Assembly (NCBI RefSeq): GCF_024158145.1
Contig: NZ_JAMYXM010000002.1
Coordinates: 1 to 64,000, forward strand
DNA length: 64,000 nt
Direction of reading: 5' to 3'
DNA from: Notoacmeibacter sp. MSK16QG-6
GTDB taxonomy: Bacteria > Pseudomonadota > Alphaproteobacteria > Rhizobiales > Rhizobiaceae
Part shown: positions 8,404-16,760 of the stretch, in pieces
Layout: each line of letters begins with the position of its first letter
How positions within the stretch are numbered: the stretch's first letter is position 1
The notes under the pieces: model-generated
What the model saw: the letters and a program-made list of their open reading frames with translations, nothing else
What the model was told of the DNA's origin: nothing
Databases searched by the model: none
Made by a program: the position numbers and the translations under genes

Positions 8404-10767
8404 CTAGGCGTCGGAGTCCGACGCGGTCTCCTCCGCGGGACTGTCGCCGCTATCCTTCTTCGGCTTCACCGGCGCATCGTCGGGAATGCTCTCCAGCGCC
8501 AGCCCCTTCTTGCCATCCGCCTTGTCCTCGACCGAGACCTTGACGGTGCCGCCGTGCTTGAGCTTCCCGAACAGCACTTCCTCGGCCAGCGGCTTCTTGA
8601 TGTGCTCCTGAATGACCCGGCCGAGTGGCCGCGCGCCCATCTTCTGGTCATAGCCCTTGTCGGCGAGCCATTCGATGGCATCCGGCGTCAGTTCGAAGGT
8701 GACGCCGCGCTCGGTCAGTTGCGCTTCCAACTGCATGACGAACTTTTCGACCACGCGATGGATTACCGGCACAGGCAACGGCCCAAACGGGATAATGGCG
8801 TCGAGACGGTTACGGAATTCCGGCGTGAAGAGGCGGTTGATCGCTTCTTCGTCCTCGCCTGTGCGGCGTGACGACCCGAAACCTATTGCCGCCTTGCTCA
8901 TCTCGGATGCACCGGCATTTGTCGTCATGATGAGAACGACATTGCGGAAATCGATCTTCTTGCCGTTGTGATCGGTAAGTGAGCCGTGATCCATGACCTG
9001 CAACAGAATGTTGAACAGGTCGGGGTGCGCCTTCTCGATCTCATCGAGCAACAACACGCAATGCGGATGCTGGTCCACGCCATCGGTCAGCAGACCGCCC
9101 TGGTCGAAGCCGACATAGCCGGGAGGTGCACCGATCAATCGGCTGATCGTGTGCCGCTCCATATATTCGCTCATGTCGAAGCGTAGCAGTTCGACGCCGA
9201 GCGACGATGCCAACTGCTTGGCCACTTCGGTCTTGCCGACGCCTGTTGGGCCGGAGAAGAGGTAAGAGCCGATTGGCTTGTCAGGCTCGCGCAATCCGGC
9301 GCGCGCCAGCTTGATCGAACTCGCCAGCGATTCGATCGCCAGATCCTGCCCGTAAACGACAGTCTTCAGCTCCTTCTCCAGATTTGCCAGAACGGCCTCG
9401 TCGTCAGCCGATACGGTCTTCGGCGGAATACGAGCCATCGTCGCAATTGTCGCTTCGATCTGATCGACATCGATCGTATCGACGCGATCATCCTTGGCGA
9501 GAAGCTTCTGCGCTGCGCCGGACTCATCGATCACATCGATCGCCTTGTCCGGTAGCTTCCGGTCGGTGATGTAGCGGCTGGAAAGCTCGACCGATGCACG
9601 AATGGCGTCATCGGTATAGGCGACCTTATGAAAGTCCTCGAAATAGGGCTTCAGACCGCGCATGATGGCTATGGCGTCATCAAGCGTCGGTTCGACCACA
9701 TCGATTTTCTGAAAGCGGCGAACTAGCGCGCGGTCCTTTTCGAAGAACTGACGATATTCCTTGTAGGTCGTCGAACCGATGCAGCGTATCGCGCCGGATG
9801 ACAGCGCCGGCTTCAGCAAATTGGATGCATCCATAGCTCCGCCGCTGGTCGCGCCAGCGCCGATGACGGTATGAATTTCGTCGATGAACAGAATAGCGCC
9901 TGGAAACTCTTCCAGTTCCTTGACGACCTGCTTGAGACGCTCCTCGAAATCACCCCGGTAGCGCGTACCGGCAAGCAGCGTTCCCATATCCAGCGAAAAC
10001 ACCGTGTCCTCGGCTAGCACCTCCGGCACATCGCCATCGACGATCCGTTTGGCAAGACCTTCCGCAATAGCCGTCTTACCGACCCCGGGATCGCCCACAT
10101 AGAGTGGGTTGTTCTTGGAGCGCCGACAGAGCACCTGAATGGTTCGGTCGATCTCCGCGGTCCGACCGATCAGCGGATCGATTTTTCCGTCTCTCGCCTT
10201 TTCATTGAGATTGACGCAGTAAGCTGTCAGCGCATCCTGGCCTTTCTTATTGGCGCTCTCATCATCGCCATCGGTCTCGGATGCATCCTCGTTTGCGCCT
10301 TTGATGACGCGATTGCCGGTCGCACCGGGTTTTTTGGCAATGCCATGGCTAATGAAGTTGACCGCGTCATAACGCGTCATCTGCTGTTCCTGCAGGAAGT
10401 AAGCGGCGTGGCTCTCACGTTCCGCAAAGATGGCGACCAGCACATTGGCCCCGGACACTTCGTCGCGGCCGGAAGACTGGACGTGAATCACCGCCCTTTG
10501 GATGACGCGTTGGAAACCGGTGGTCGGCTTTGAATCCTCGTCATAGCCGGTCACCAGATTGTCGAGCTCGTTATCGACATATTCGATTACGGTCTTGCGC
10601 AGATCGTCGATATCAACACCGCAGGCCCGCATAACGGCGGCGGCATCCTGATCGTCGATCAAAGCCAGAAGCAGATGTTCGAGCGTTGCATATTCGTGTT
10701 CGCGCTCATTGGCGTAAGTGAGCGCATCGTGAATCGCCTTTTCGAGGCTATCGGAGAATGCCGGCAT
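8404..10767 (-). CDS. clpA: ATP-dependent Clp protease ATP-binding subunit ClpA
   Basis: Hexameric AAA+ unfoldase that delivers substrates, including N-end-rule proteins brought by ClpS, to ClpP. The 787-residue sequence has the Clp N-domain (residues 1-140), then a variable linker. The first AAA+ module has Walker [14 protein letters not shown] near residue 225 and Walker [11 protein letters not shown]. The second has Walker [14 protein letters not shown] and Walker [12 protein letters not shown]. The IGF tripeptide used for docking to ClpP is present in AAIGFGSS. The C-terminus is an acidic, Ser/Asp-rich tail. It starts 8 bases after the clpS stop codon, a conserved pair. A bidirectional terminator lies beyond its stop. 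Confidence 0.97.
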   Translation of the reverse strand: MPAFSDSLEKAIHDALTYANEREHEYATLEHLLLALIDDQDAAAVMRACGVDIDDLRKTVIEYVDNELDNLVTGYDEDSKPTTGFQRVIQRAVIHVQSSGRDEVSGANVLVAIFAERESHAAYFLQEQQMTRYDAVNFISHGIAKKPGATGNRVIKGANEDASETDGDDESANKKGQDALTAYCVNLNEKARDGKIDPLIGRTAEIDRTIQVLCRRSKNNPLYVGDPGVGKTAIAEGLAKRIVDGDVPEVLAEDTVFSLDMGTLLAGTRYRGDFEERLKQVVKELEEFPGAILFIDEIHTVIGAGATSGGAMDASNLLKPALSSGAIRCIGSTTYKEYRQFFEKDRALVRRFQKIDVVEPTLDDAIAIMRGLKPYFEDFHKVAYTDDAIRASVELSSRYITDRKLPDKAIDVIDESGAAQKLLAKDDRVDTIDVDQIEATIATMARIPPKTVSADDEAVLANLEKELKTVVYGQDLAIESLASSIKLARAGLREPDKPIGSYLFSGPTGVGKTEVAKQLASSLGVELLRFDMSEYMERHTISRLIGAPPGYVGFDQGGLLTDGVDQHPHCVLLLDEIEKAHPDLFNILLQVMDHGSLTDHNGKKIDFRNVVLIMTTNAGASEMSKAAIGFGSSRRTGEDEEAINRLFTPEFRNRLDAIIPFGPLPVPVIHRVVEKFVMQLEAQLTERGVTFELTPDAIEWLADKGYDQKMGARPLGRVIQEHIKKPLAEEVLFGKLKHGGTVKVSVEDKADGKKGLALESIPDDAPVKPKKDSGDSPAEETASDSDA

Positions 10768-10775
10768 CTAATTCC

Positions 10776-11150
10776 TCACTTTTTCTCCATCACGCATTGC
10801 AGCGGATGTTGGTTCTGATGAGCGAAATCCATCACCTGGGTGACCTTGGTTTCGGCCACCTCAAAGGTAAAGACGCCGCACTCGCCCACACCCTGTGTGT
10901 GGACGTGGAGCATCACGCGTGTCGCCATCTCCCGATCCATTTGAAAGAATCGCTCCAGGACATGAATGACGAACTCCATGGGAGTGTAGTCGTCGTTCAG
11001 GAGAAGCACGCGATACAGGCTGGGACGTTTTGTCTTGGGTTTGGTGCGTGTGATGACCGCCGTGCCACGGCCCGCACCATCATTGCCGTGATCGGAGTTG
11101 TCCTCTGGACCCAGATGAAGCGGACTGTCGATGAAAAGCCCTTGCGTCAT
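10776..11150 (-). CDS. clpS: ATP-dependent Clp protease adaptor ClpS
   Basis: Adaptor that binds proteins with bulky hydrophobic N-terminal residues and hands them to ClpA. The core shows [16 protein letters not shown] (the N-degron pocket), the [17 protein letters not shown] helix and the [12 protein letters not shown] strand. A start at ATG 11150 (MTQGLF) gives 124 residues with an unstructured N-terminal tail, the part that engages ClpA; a longer start at 11192 is possible. It is the first gene of the clpS-clpA operon. The 220 bases before it, up to the phasin gene, contain only the phasin terminator and presumably the clpS promoter. Confidence 0.95.
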   Translation of the reverse strand: MTQGLFIDSPLHLGPEDNSDHGNDGAGRGTAVITRTKPKTKRPSLYRVLLLNDDYTPMEFVIHVLERFFQMDREMATRVMLHVHTQGVGECGVFTFEVAETKVTQVMDFAHQNQHPLQCVMEKK

Positions 11151-11287
11151 GCCAGATGGTGATCCCTGTCGCTGTTTGCCATGGCAAATCAAATAGGTTC
11201 TCAGAAGACGCAGTTTAAGCCCCCGCTCTCACCATTCAAGCGTCCTAATCGTAAGATGCATCACATTTGCTTTGAGGATTCCGCACA

Positions 11288-11320
11288 AATAAAAGCACCC
11301 GCCAGTTTCCTGACGGGTGC
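11288..11320 (-). terminator. Intrinsic terminator of the phasin gene
   Basis: A hairpin with arms GCACCCG...CAG and CTG...CGGGTGC around a TTTC loop lies at 11295-11320, 50 bases beyond the phasin stop. On the minus strand it is followed by TTTTATTT; on the plus strand a shorter run of T follows, so weak bidirectional action is possible. Confidence 0.85.
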
Positions 11321-11370
11321 CCGATTTTTCATCGCCTGTTTTCAGTCAGGCAAGATATCGATAAAGCGGC

Positions 11371-11700
11371 TTAGCGAGCCTTTGCGACGGCCGTTTCGAC
11401 CGGCTTGACCATCTCTTTGGCGAGGTCCTGATAAAGCGCGCCGAACTTCTTGCTTTCAGCGACGAAGTTTTCATAGGCAGCCTTGGCATATTCGGTCTGC
11501 ACTTCGACAGCGCCTTCAACCGATTTCTGGCCCATGAGCTTCTCGAAGAAGGAAGCGTTCATTTCCATCGACTTCTTGGCGTAGTCTGCCGTTTCAGTAG
11601 CGATCGTCTGCATGGATTTGGAGACGGCCGATACCGTGGCGAGCTGGCTGTCCATGACTTCCTTGGAGGCGGCGTTGAGCTGTTCAATGTTCTGATACAT
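11371..11700 (-). CDS. Phasin family protein
   Basis: A small (109-residue), almost entirely helical protein of the phasin family; phasins coat polyhydroxyalkanoate granules or, in rhizobia, have related cytoplasmic roles. The sequence begins MYQNIEQLNAASKEVMDSQ and is dominated by Ala/Glu/Lys heptad-like helices with a TEYAKAAYENFVAESKKFG segment typical of phasin_2 proteins. The ATG at 11700 has a GAGGA ribosome-binding site 7 bases upstream; the longer frame starting at 11748 covers the promoter leader. Upstream lie two TGC-N3-GCA palindromes around a TTGACA box, suggesting control by the PHA-responsive repressor PhaR. No PHA synthase gene is in the window. Confidence 0.88.
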   Translation of the reverse strand: MYQNIEQLNAASKEVMDSQLATVSAVSKSMQTIATETADYAKKSMEMNASFFEKLMGQKSVEGAVEVQTEYAKAAYENFVAESKKFGALYQDLAKEMVKPVETAVAKAR

Positions 11701-11761
11701 GGTGTTCCTCATATTGTTCCGGCGTGATGAGACAATTCGCGTCCCCAATCACTTGCCAAAC

Positions 11762-11804
11762 AACTTATTGTGCACTGCACAAAATGTCAAGTGCGTCGCA
11801 CAAA
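11762..11804 (-). promoter_or_regulatory. Phasin promoter with two PhaR-type palindromes
   Basis: On the minus strand, from upstream to downstream, there is a GTGCGACGCAC palindrome (11791-11801), a consensus TTGACA -35 box (11785-11790), and a second palindrome TTGTGCAGTGCACAA (11768-11782) filling the spacer. A possible -10 lies near 11762-11768, although its exact position is ambiguous. The two TGC-N3-GCA cores are centred 21 bp apart, two helical turns. PhaR repressors of alphaproteobacteria are known to bind TGC-rich CTGC-N3/4-GCAG-type sites in phasin promoters, so PhaR is the likely ligand (inference). Confidence 0.65.
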
Positions 11805-11974
11805 TTTTACGTTGGGTCAGCGTCCCGATCTGGCACAAGCTTCTCATTTTGACGTTTTGCTTAAACGTTTTCTAAAGGACGCCTCGCCTATCAAAAAAGG
11901 ATGAGAAAGGGTGGCCGATCCCTGTCCCCATCGTGTCGGCCATCGTCCCTACGGTTTGATGTACAGGTGTTGTC

Positions 11975-13357
11975 TTGCGTTTTACGTCCCCCACCCGCCC
12001 CCGATTTCAACGACTGACGATCCTGTCTGGCACGCTCAGCGCCCTGCTCCTTGGTGGAACAGTAGCGGCCGGTGCGGCCGAATATGCGGGCATCGTCATG
12101 GATGCAAAAACAGGACAGACGCTCTATTCGCATCAGGCCGACTCGCTTCGCTATCCCGCGTCGTTGACGAAGATGATGACGCTTTACATCACCTTCGAGG
12201 CGATGAAAGCCGGCAAGATCGGTAAAAACACTCAAATTCCTATGAGCGCGCATTGCTCGCGCAGGCCGCCGACGAAAATTGGTATTCGTCCCGGCGGCTC
12301 AATCAGGGTCGAGCCGGCCATTTTGTCTCTTGTGACGAAAAGCGCCAACGATGTGTCCTGCGCGCTCGGCGAATATTTTGCCGGAAGCGAGGCTCGTTTC
12401 GGAAAGGTGATGACCGCAAAGGCTCGTGGGCTCGGAATGTCGAAGACCGTTTTCCGTAACCCTCACGGGCTGCCGGACAGCAAACAGGTCACGACGGCGA
12501 GAGACATGGCTCGGCTGGGCATCGCCTTGCGTGAGCATTTTCCAGAATACTACGACTACTTCGCCACCCGCAGCTTTTCATACGGCAAGGCGCGCTACGG
12601 CAATCATAACAAATTGCTCGGACACGTCCGCGGTGTGGACGGCATCAAGACCGGCTATACTCGAGCATCGGGCTTCAACCTCGTTTCCAGCGTCAAGGCA
12701 GACGGTCGCTCGATCGTCGCCGTGGTTATGGGCGGACGCACAGGCGCATCTCGCAATGCCCAGATGAAAAAACTGATCGCCGGCTATTTGTCCAAAGCGT
12801 CGCGTCAGGGATCGGGCAATCTTATAGCTCGCGCCGCGCCGGCAGGCGTTCAGTACGGCATGACCATCGCATCGATCGATCCGTCCGATCTGCCGCTGCC
12901 GATGCGCAACCCCGCCTTCCGTCAGCCAGAGGCGATCACCCGATCCAATGCCGTTGTCGCTGTCGCCGCAGCGCCGCAGCTCCCGCCTGCCCCCGTGTCA
13001 GCCTATGCCCCGGTGGCGCCGCGTCCACAGCAGATCGTCGCCTCGCATACACCGCCTGAGCCTGTCGCCAGGATCGATACGATCAAGACGTCGTCCACGG
13101 TGCCTGGCGCCGGACAGTGGGTCGTGCAGGTGGCTTCCGTCGGCAGCCCCCAACAGGCCAACAGTATGATCGCTTCCATGCAACAGAAAGCATCGTCTCT
13201 TCTCGCAAAGCGCCAGGGCTTCACCGTTCCTTTCGTCAAGGACGGCACCGAATATCATCGCGTCCGCTTCGCCGGATTTGATGGAAAGTCTGATGCATGG
13301 TCGGTCTGTAAGGGCCTCAAGCGTCAGAAGATCGCCTGCTACGCGGTGCAGCAGTAA
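11975..13357 (+). CDS. D-alanyl-D-alanine carboxypeptidase (S11) with C-terminal SPOR domain
   Basis: A penicillin-binding protein of the DacA/DacF type that trims the terminal D-Ala from peptidoglycan pentapeptides in the periplasm. A signal peptide spans residues 1-35. The three active-site motifs are seen: SLTK (Ser63, Lys66), SAN (Ser123) and KTG (Lys225). After the catalytic domain comes a Pro/Ala-rich linker (about 290-380) and a C-terminal SPOR domain (from GQWVVQVASVG to the end), which in other proteins binds denuded septal glycan. The start is a TTG at 11975; no in-frame ATG precedes the signal peptide. It is a single gene, divergent from the phasin. Confidence 0.93.
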   Translation: MRFTSPTRPRFQRLTILSGTLSALLLGGTVAAGAAEYAGIVMDAKTGQTLYSHQADSLRYPASLTKMMTLYITFEAMKAGKIGKNTQIPMSAHCSRRPPTKIGIRPGGSIRVEPAILSLVTKSANDVSCALGEYFAGSEARFGKVMTAKARGLGMSKTVFRNPHGLPDSKQVTTARDMARLGIALREHFPEYYDYFATRSFSYGKARYGNHNKLLGHVRGVDGIKTGYTRASGFNLVSSVKADGRSIVAVVMGGRTGASRNAQMKKLIAGYLSKASRQGSGNLIARAAPAGVQYGMTIASIDPSDLPLPMRNPAFRQPEAITRSNAVVAVAAAPQLPPAPVSAYAPVAPRPQQIVASHTPPEPVARIDTIKTSSTVPGAGQWVVQVASVGSPQQANSMIASMQQKASSLLAKRQGFTVPFVKDGTEYHRVRFAGFDGKSDAWSVCKGLKRQKIACYAVQQ

Positions 13358-13423
13358 ATTGGGATCAGAATAGTAAGTCTTCAAAACCTCCCGGTTCGTA
13401 TTTAGTCGAAGGAGATCGCATCA

Positions 13424-13696
13424 ATGAAGATGCAGCATGCACAGAGCAACGTCACCAAAATCACGTCTGAACCCGCCGGCGACGGATCGCTTAAAAATCC
13501 GCATGCTATGCACCCTCTTCGTCGCGCAGCCCGCCATCTTGCCGAGGTCGGCGCGGGTAAGGCCCGCACGCGGGAGATCGTTGGTGTTTTGATGACGCAT
13601 GCCGCGCGCTCGCGACGCATCGCCCTGCCAGCCGCTTCGATAAGGCTTCGCGTTCAGGGGCCGAGAGGACAGGCTGCAATCGGAATACGCGTTTAA
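13424..13696 (+). CDS. Hypothetical basic small protein (90 aa)
   Basis: I do not recognise this product. It has 90 residues, is strongly basic with many Arg and Ala residues, and has no membrane helix or cysteine. A central helix-like stretch (HPLRRAARHLAEVG) is followed by a segment ending IRLRVQGPRG. Its reality is supported by a good GGAGA ribosome-binding site (13411-13415) 8 bases before the ATG, and by a strong intrinsic terminator 30 bases after the stop. It lies 66 bases downstream of the D,D-carboxypeptidase and could be co-transcribed with it. The basic composition would fit a nucleic-acid-binding protein, but that is speculation. Confidence 0.6.
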   Translation: MKMQHAQSNVTKITSEPAGDGSLKNPHAMHPLRRAARHLAEVGAGKARTREIVGVLMTHAARSRRIALPAASIRLRVQGPRGQAAIGIRV

Positions 13697-13725
13697 GCTC
13701 TACTGCCTACTGCGTGAAACTATAG

Positions 13726-13756
13726 AAAGCCCGGCGACAATGCCGGGCTTTTTTTG
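13726..13756. terminator. Intrinsic terminator between the 90-aa ORF and mipZ
   Basis: A perfect stem AAGCCCGGC / GCCGGGCTT (13728-13750) around a 6-base loop is followed by TTTTTTTGT on the plus strand, with GAAA on the other side. It ends the rightward transcript and may also end the leftward mipZ transcript, which stops 11 bases away. Its core is nearly the same as that of the terminator at 8349. Confidence 0.92.
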
Positions 13757-13766
13757 TCTTGGCACG

Positions 13767-14702
13767 TCACGCCAGGAATTCAGGCACAGGAAATTGCAAC
13801 GTCTCCGCCCCACACAGCGCCTGTCGCGCGACCAAACGCTGGCGTCCGTCTTCATCTACAGGAAGGCGGAGCATGCGCACCAGTCGCCCAATCTCGCGGC
13901 AGGCCGCAAGATGCGAGGGGCTGTTACGTTGACAGACATTCAGTTCATAGAGCGCTTCAGCGTCCATGACAGTGAGACCGAGCGGGAAAAGTTCGCGGTA
14001 GACCACTCGCTCCCCTATTCCGTCGGCCAGACGAAATCCCAGTTGCATGGCAAGTTGCCGTAAGCCGCTATCCACCTTGCGCTCATTGCGCGAACTGAAG
14101 GTCGACTGACGGTTGCGCACGACGACCCAATCCAGCATGGCCCCATGCATGCGTCGCCGTTCGCGCCGCGCCTGGCGAACCGTATCGGTGTATTGAGAGG
14201 TATTTTCCAGCCCGCCGCTGACCGGATCGATCCGTCCGAGAACATCGAAATCCACGAAACTGTCGTTCATCGGCGTGATAAGCGTATCAGCCTGGCTGTG
14301 AGCAATATCCGATAGATTCGTAGAAGCGCCTGGCGTATCGACAATGACGATGTCGCAATCGTTTCGCATATCGAGCAGCAACCGGAAAAGGGCGCATCGC
14401 TCTTCATGCGCGACATCGCTGACACGATCACGCCGAACAGGCGCAAGCGTCTCGACGCGAGGATGAGCGATGGATAGCGATTTGATGGCAGCGGTCTGGG
14501 CGCGATAGGCGAAGAACCGCGCCATGGTCTGCTGGCGAATGTCCAGATCGATGATTCCGACCCGTAGGCCCTTGTTCAGAAGATCTGTTGCGATGTGGAG
14601 ACCGAGGGTCGACTTGCCGGAACCGCCCTTCTCATTGCCGCATACCAGCAGATGAGCAGGACCATCCTGCCGGGCCTTCCGCGCGCATCGCCAACCGAAC
14701 AT
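13767..14702 (-). CDS. mipZ: Division-plane positioning ATPase MipZ
   Basis: A ParA/MinD-type ATPase of 311 residues. In Caulobacter, MipZ forms a bipolar gradient with ParB and keeps FtsZ rings at midcell. The deviant Walker A motif GNEKGGSGKSTLGLH lies near the N-terminus, followed by IIDLDIRQQTMARF, and the Walker B-like strand VIVDTPGASTNLSD. The blocks DSFVDFDVLG and DWVVVRNRQSTFSSRN are typical of MipZ rather than of ParA partners of plasmids. I start at ATG 14702, with a GGGAGA ribosome-binding site; a TTG 18 bases earlier overlaps that site. Single gene, without parB nearby. Confidence 0.92.
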   Translation of the reverse strand: MFGWRCARKARQDGPAHLLVCGNEKGGSGKSTLGLHIATDLLNKGLRVGIIDLDIRQQTMARFFAYRAQTAAIKSLSIAHPRVETLAPVRRDRVSDVAHEERCALFRLLLDMRNDCDIVIVDTPGASTNLSDIAHSQADTLITPMNDSFVDFDVLGRIDPVSGGLENTSQYTDTVRQARRERRRMHGAMLDWVVVRNRQSTFSSRNERKVDSGLRQLAMQLGFRLADGIGERVVYRELFPLGLTVMDAEALYELNVCQRNSPSHLAACREIGRLVRMLRLPVDEDGRQRLVARQALCGAETLQFPVPEFLA

Positions 14703-14785
14703 CGTTTCTCCCACTCTCAATAGGTAAACGAACGCTAGAGAAATATGGATAACGAAAAGTTACCTGCCCATGCGCCTTGGATTGG

Positions 14786-15214
14786 TCAGGCCAGCCCGAG
14801 GCTAACGAGTTGTGCCATGAGTTCTGGCGGCACGTCCTCGGCGGCGTCCGCCGACAGATCCGGCGGTGCATCGTCGGCCGGCAAATAACGCCAGCCCTGG
14901 AACACGCGACGTGGCACCGGCCGCACCGGATGAAGCACTGGCTCAAGAACGATTCCGCATCGCTTTAGCCCGTCTGCGCCCGAGAGCGGTCGGAGCTCCA
15001 GGATACGCTGCCTCACCTGAACCGAGCCCTTGATAACCCAGTAAAGCGATCCGCCATCGAGGATTTCGTCAGCGCGCTTCGGCATCATTCGGGTGGAATG
15101 AATTTGCTCGAGTTCAGGACCGCCAGCTCCCTTACCGATGCGGCGGTCAACGCTGCGTTGCAGATCCGCAATGCTGTCGACACCGACACAGAGCTTGATG
15201 AGGTGGAGCGCCAC
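14786..15214 (-). CDS. DUF1489 family protein
   Basis: A conserved alphaproteobacterial protein of 142 residues, recognised as DUF1489 by its N-terminus LHLIKLCVGVDSIADL, the central STRMMPKRADEILDGGSLYWVIKG block, and the RRVFQGWRYLPADDAPPDL segment near the end. It has no known function, no signal peptide and no membrane helix. The start is a GTG at 15214. It lies 83 bases upstream of mipZ on the same strand, so the two might share a transcript, and 34 bases downstream of a hairpin that separates it from a small upstream ORF. Confidence 0.88.
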   Translation of the reverse strand: MALHLIKLCVGVDSIADLQRSVDRRIGKGAGGPELEQIHSTRMMPKRADEILDGGSLYWVIKGSVQVRQRILELRPLSGADGLKRCGIVLEPVLHPVRPVPRRVFQGWRYLPADDAPPDLSADAAEDVPPELMAQLVSLGLA

Positions 15215-15245
15215 TGTAATGGTCCCATCGAACGTCTAAACCGAC

Positions 15246-15273
15246 GGAAAACGCCGGCTCAAAGCCGGCGTTC
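15246..15273 (-). terminator. Hairpin between the 41-aa ORF and DUF1489
   Basis: A perfect 10-bp stem AACGCCGGCT / AGCCGGCGTT with a 3-base loop lies at 15249-15272. Read on the minus strand it is followed by TTCC, so the T-tract is short. It lies 35 bases past the stop of the small ORF at 15307 and is probably its terminator or an attenuator ahead of DUF1489. Confidence 0.6.
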
Positions 15274-15306
15274 TCGAAGATCTGTCATTTGGCAGCAAGG
15301 CTGCGT

Positions 15307-15432
15307 TCAGCTGGCTGCTAGAATCGTCGCTTCCGCGCCACCGACAAGCCACGCAACAAAAACGATCGTCGCGAAAGCTGCCACTGCCCAAGCGGTTACG
15401 CTCCAGCAGCTCTTCTGGACATTTTCATCCAT
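15307..15432 (-). CDS. Possible small single-span membrane protein (41 aa)
   Basis: An open frame of 41 codons encodes a short charged N-terminus (MDENVQKSCWS) followed by a continuous hydrophobic helix (about residues 13-40, Ala/Val/Ile/Phe-rich with one WLVGG break). This resembles a one-pass inner-membrane miniprotein. The start is an ATG at 15432; no strong Shine-Dalgarno motif is seen, only a G-rich stretch about 18 bases upstream. A stable hairpin lies 35 bases after the stop. I do not recognise a family with certainty; small Cys-Trp-containing membrane peptides are common in rhizobia. It could be a non-coding stretch. Confidence 0.5.
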   Translation of the reverse strand: MDENVQKSCWSVTAWAVAAFATIVFVAWLVGGAEATILAAS

Positions 15433-15737
15433 TCAGAAATGAAACCCCGTTTTTTTAAGTTTCCGACCTACGCTTTCCGTCGCGAAAGCGCCCCCGGCCA
15501 GACCATCGATATTATGGTAACGAAATCGTGAACGCAAGTGTCGAGACTTAATTCGGCCACAACTGCGCCGCGCCTCCGCCGAAAAAACCGCGCAAATGCT
15601 TGTTTTTCGCCCGCTACGTCATTTCGTCATAGCTGTTACGTTCCCGTCACATTGCCCGTCCCGATTGTCAACCGCCGAAAGCTTGACCGGGAGGGATCGG
15701 CCATGGTCTGCCTCTTGTCGAGCAGGCAGGAGCTTCA
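15433..15737. other. 305-bp intergenic region
   Basis: This separates the small leftward ORF from the rightward DUF1624 gene and should hold both promoters. On the minus strand a weak promoter-like pair (TTGCGT near 15537, TAATAT near 15511) could serve the 41-aa ORF. A short run of T near 15450 and a GGGAGG near 15690 are the only other marked features. No RNA gene or repeat is apparent. Confidence 0.5.
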
Positions 15738-16760
15738 ATGAATTCGACCCCCATCTCCGAACGCATACCGCGGGTCAACACGATCGATGTCGCCCGAACA
15801 ATCGCGCTGATCGCCATGGCGATTTACCATTTTTCGTGGGACCTGGCGATTTTTGGCTATGCGGAACCGGATCTACCGCAACAGCCTGGGATGATCGTCT
15901 TCGCCCGATGCATCGCCGGAAGCTTCATCTTTCTGGCTGGCGTTTCGCTTTTGATCGCGCACGGCAAGAGCGTCCGGTGGAAAGCGTTCTGGAAAAGGTT
16001 TTTGCAGATCGCCCTGGCGGCTGTCGCCGTGACAATCGCGACTTTCTACGCCTTTCCAAATGCTTATATCTTTTTCGGGATTCTTCATCTCATCGCCGCA
16101 GCTTCGGTTTTCGGACTCGCCTTCCTGAAACTTCATTGGTCCGTTACAGCTGCTGTTGGCGCCTTTTTTCTTGGCCTGCCACAGTTCTTCCGCGCTGAGC
16201 TATTCGAGGCCGGTCCCCTTCTGTGGCTGGGCCTGGCCGAGAAGCCACCGGTCTCGAACGACTATGTGCCTCTTTTTCCGTGGTTCGGCATCTTTCTGTT
16301 TGGCATCGCTTTCGCGCGGATCGGTCGCGAAAGAGGTTGGTTCCGACGCTTGGCGATGACACGCTTCGATAAGGGCTTGCCGCCATGGGCGGCATTTCCC
16401 GGCCGTCATTCGCTGATTATCTACTTGATCCATCAACCCGTGCTTCTCGGCCTCGTCTGGTTGGCGACAATCATTTTTCCACCTGCTGTAACTGTCGAAG
16501 ACGTTCGCGAACCTTGTGAAAGGACCTGTCTCGCTCAAGCTGACGACGCTCGGTTTTGTACGCGCTATTGCAGCTGCATTCTGGGTGCTATGGAGAGGGA
16601 AGGCCTCCTTTACCGTAGCGCGAGGGCTGGCTCGCTCACCGAGCAGCAACTGCGTTTTGTGGATGAGCAACGCGAGCTTTGTGTGAGGGAGGTAAATGCT
16701 GATGGAATGGACACGCCCACCGATCCGCAGCCTCCGCTGGAAGAGGTAAGTCCAAGATGA
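15738..16760 (+). CDS. DUF1624 (HGSNAT-like) membrane protein with cysteine-rich tail
   Basis: An integral membrane protein of 340 residues. Residues 14-250 match DUF1624, related to heparan-alpha-glucosaminide N-acetyltransferase and predicted to move acyl groups across the membrane. The VNTIDVARTIALIAMAIYH start has the candidate catalytic His31, and about seven hydrophobic helices follow. The last 90 residues are hydrophilic and contain six cysteines (260, 264, 274, 278, 280, 315) in a CX3C...CX3CXC pattern, which could bind metal or form disulfides. The ATG at 15738 has a CAGGAGC ribosome-binding site. It overlaps the next gene by 4 bases (ATGA), indicating coupling. Substrate unknown. 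Confidence 0.85.
   Translation: MNSTPISERIPRVNTIDVARTIALIAMAIYHFSWDLAIFGYAEPDLPQQPGMIVFARCIAGSFIFLAGVSLLIAHGKSVRWKAFWKRFLQIALAAVAVTIATFYAFPNAYIFFGILHLIAAASVFGLAFLKLHWSVTAAVGAFFLGLPQFFRAELFEAGPLLWLGLAEKPPVSNDYVPLFPWFGIFLFGIAFARIGRERGWFRRLAMTRFDKGLPPWAAFPGRHSLIIYLIHQPVLLGLVWLATIIFPPAVTVEDVREPCERTCLAQADDARFCTRYCSCILGAMEREGLLYRSARAGSLTEQQLRFVDEQRELCVREVNADGMDTPTDPQPPLEEVSPR

Noticed and set aside
8349-13750. Near-identical GCCCGGC hairpins at 8349 and 13728 considered as a dispersed repeat or mobile element
   Set aside because: Both lie just past gene ends with T-tracts and are ordinary intrinsic terminators; similarity is limited to the GC-rich stem.
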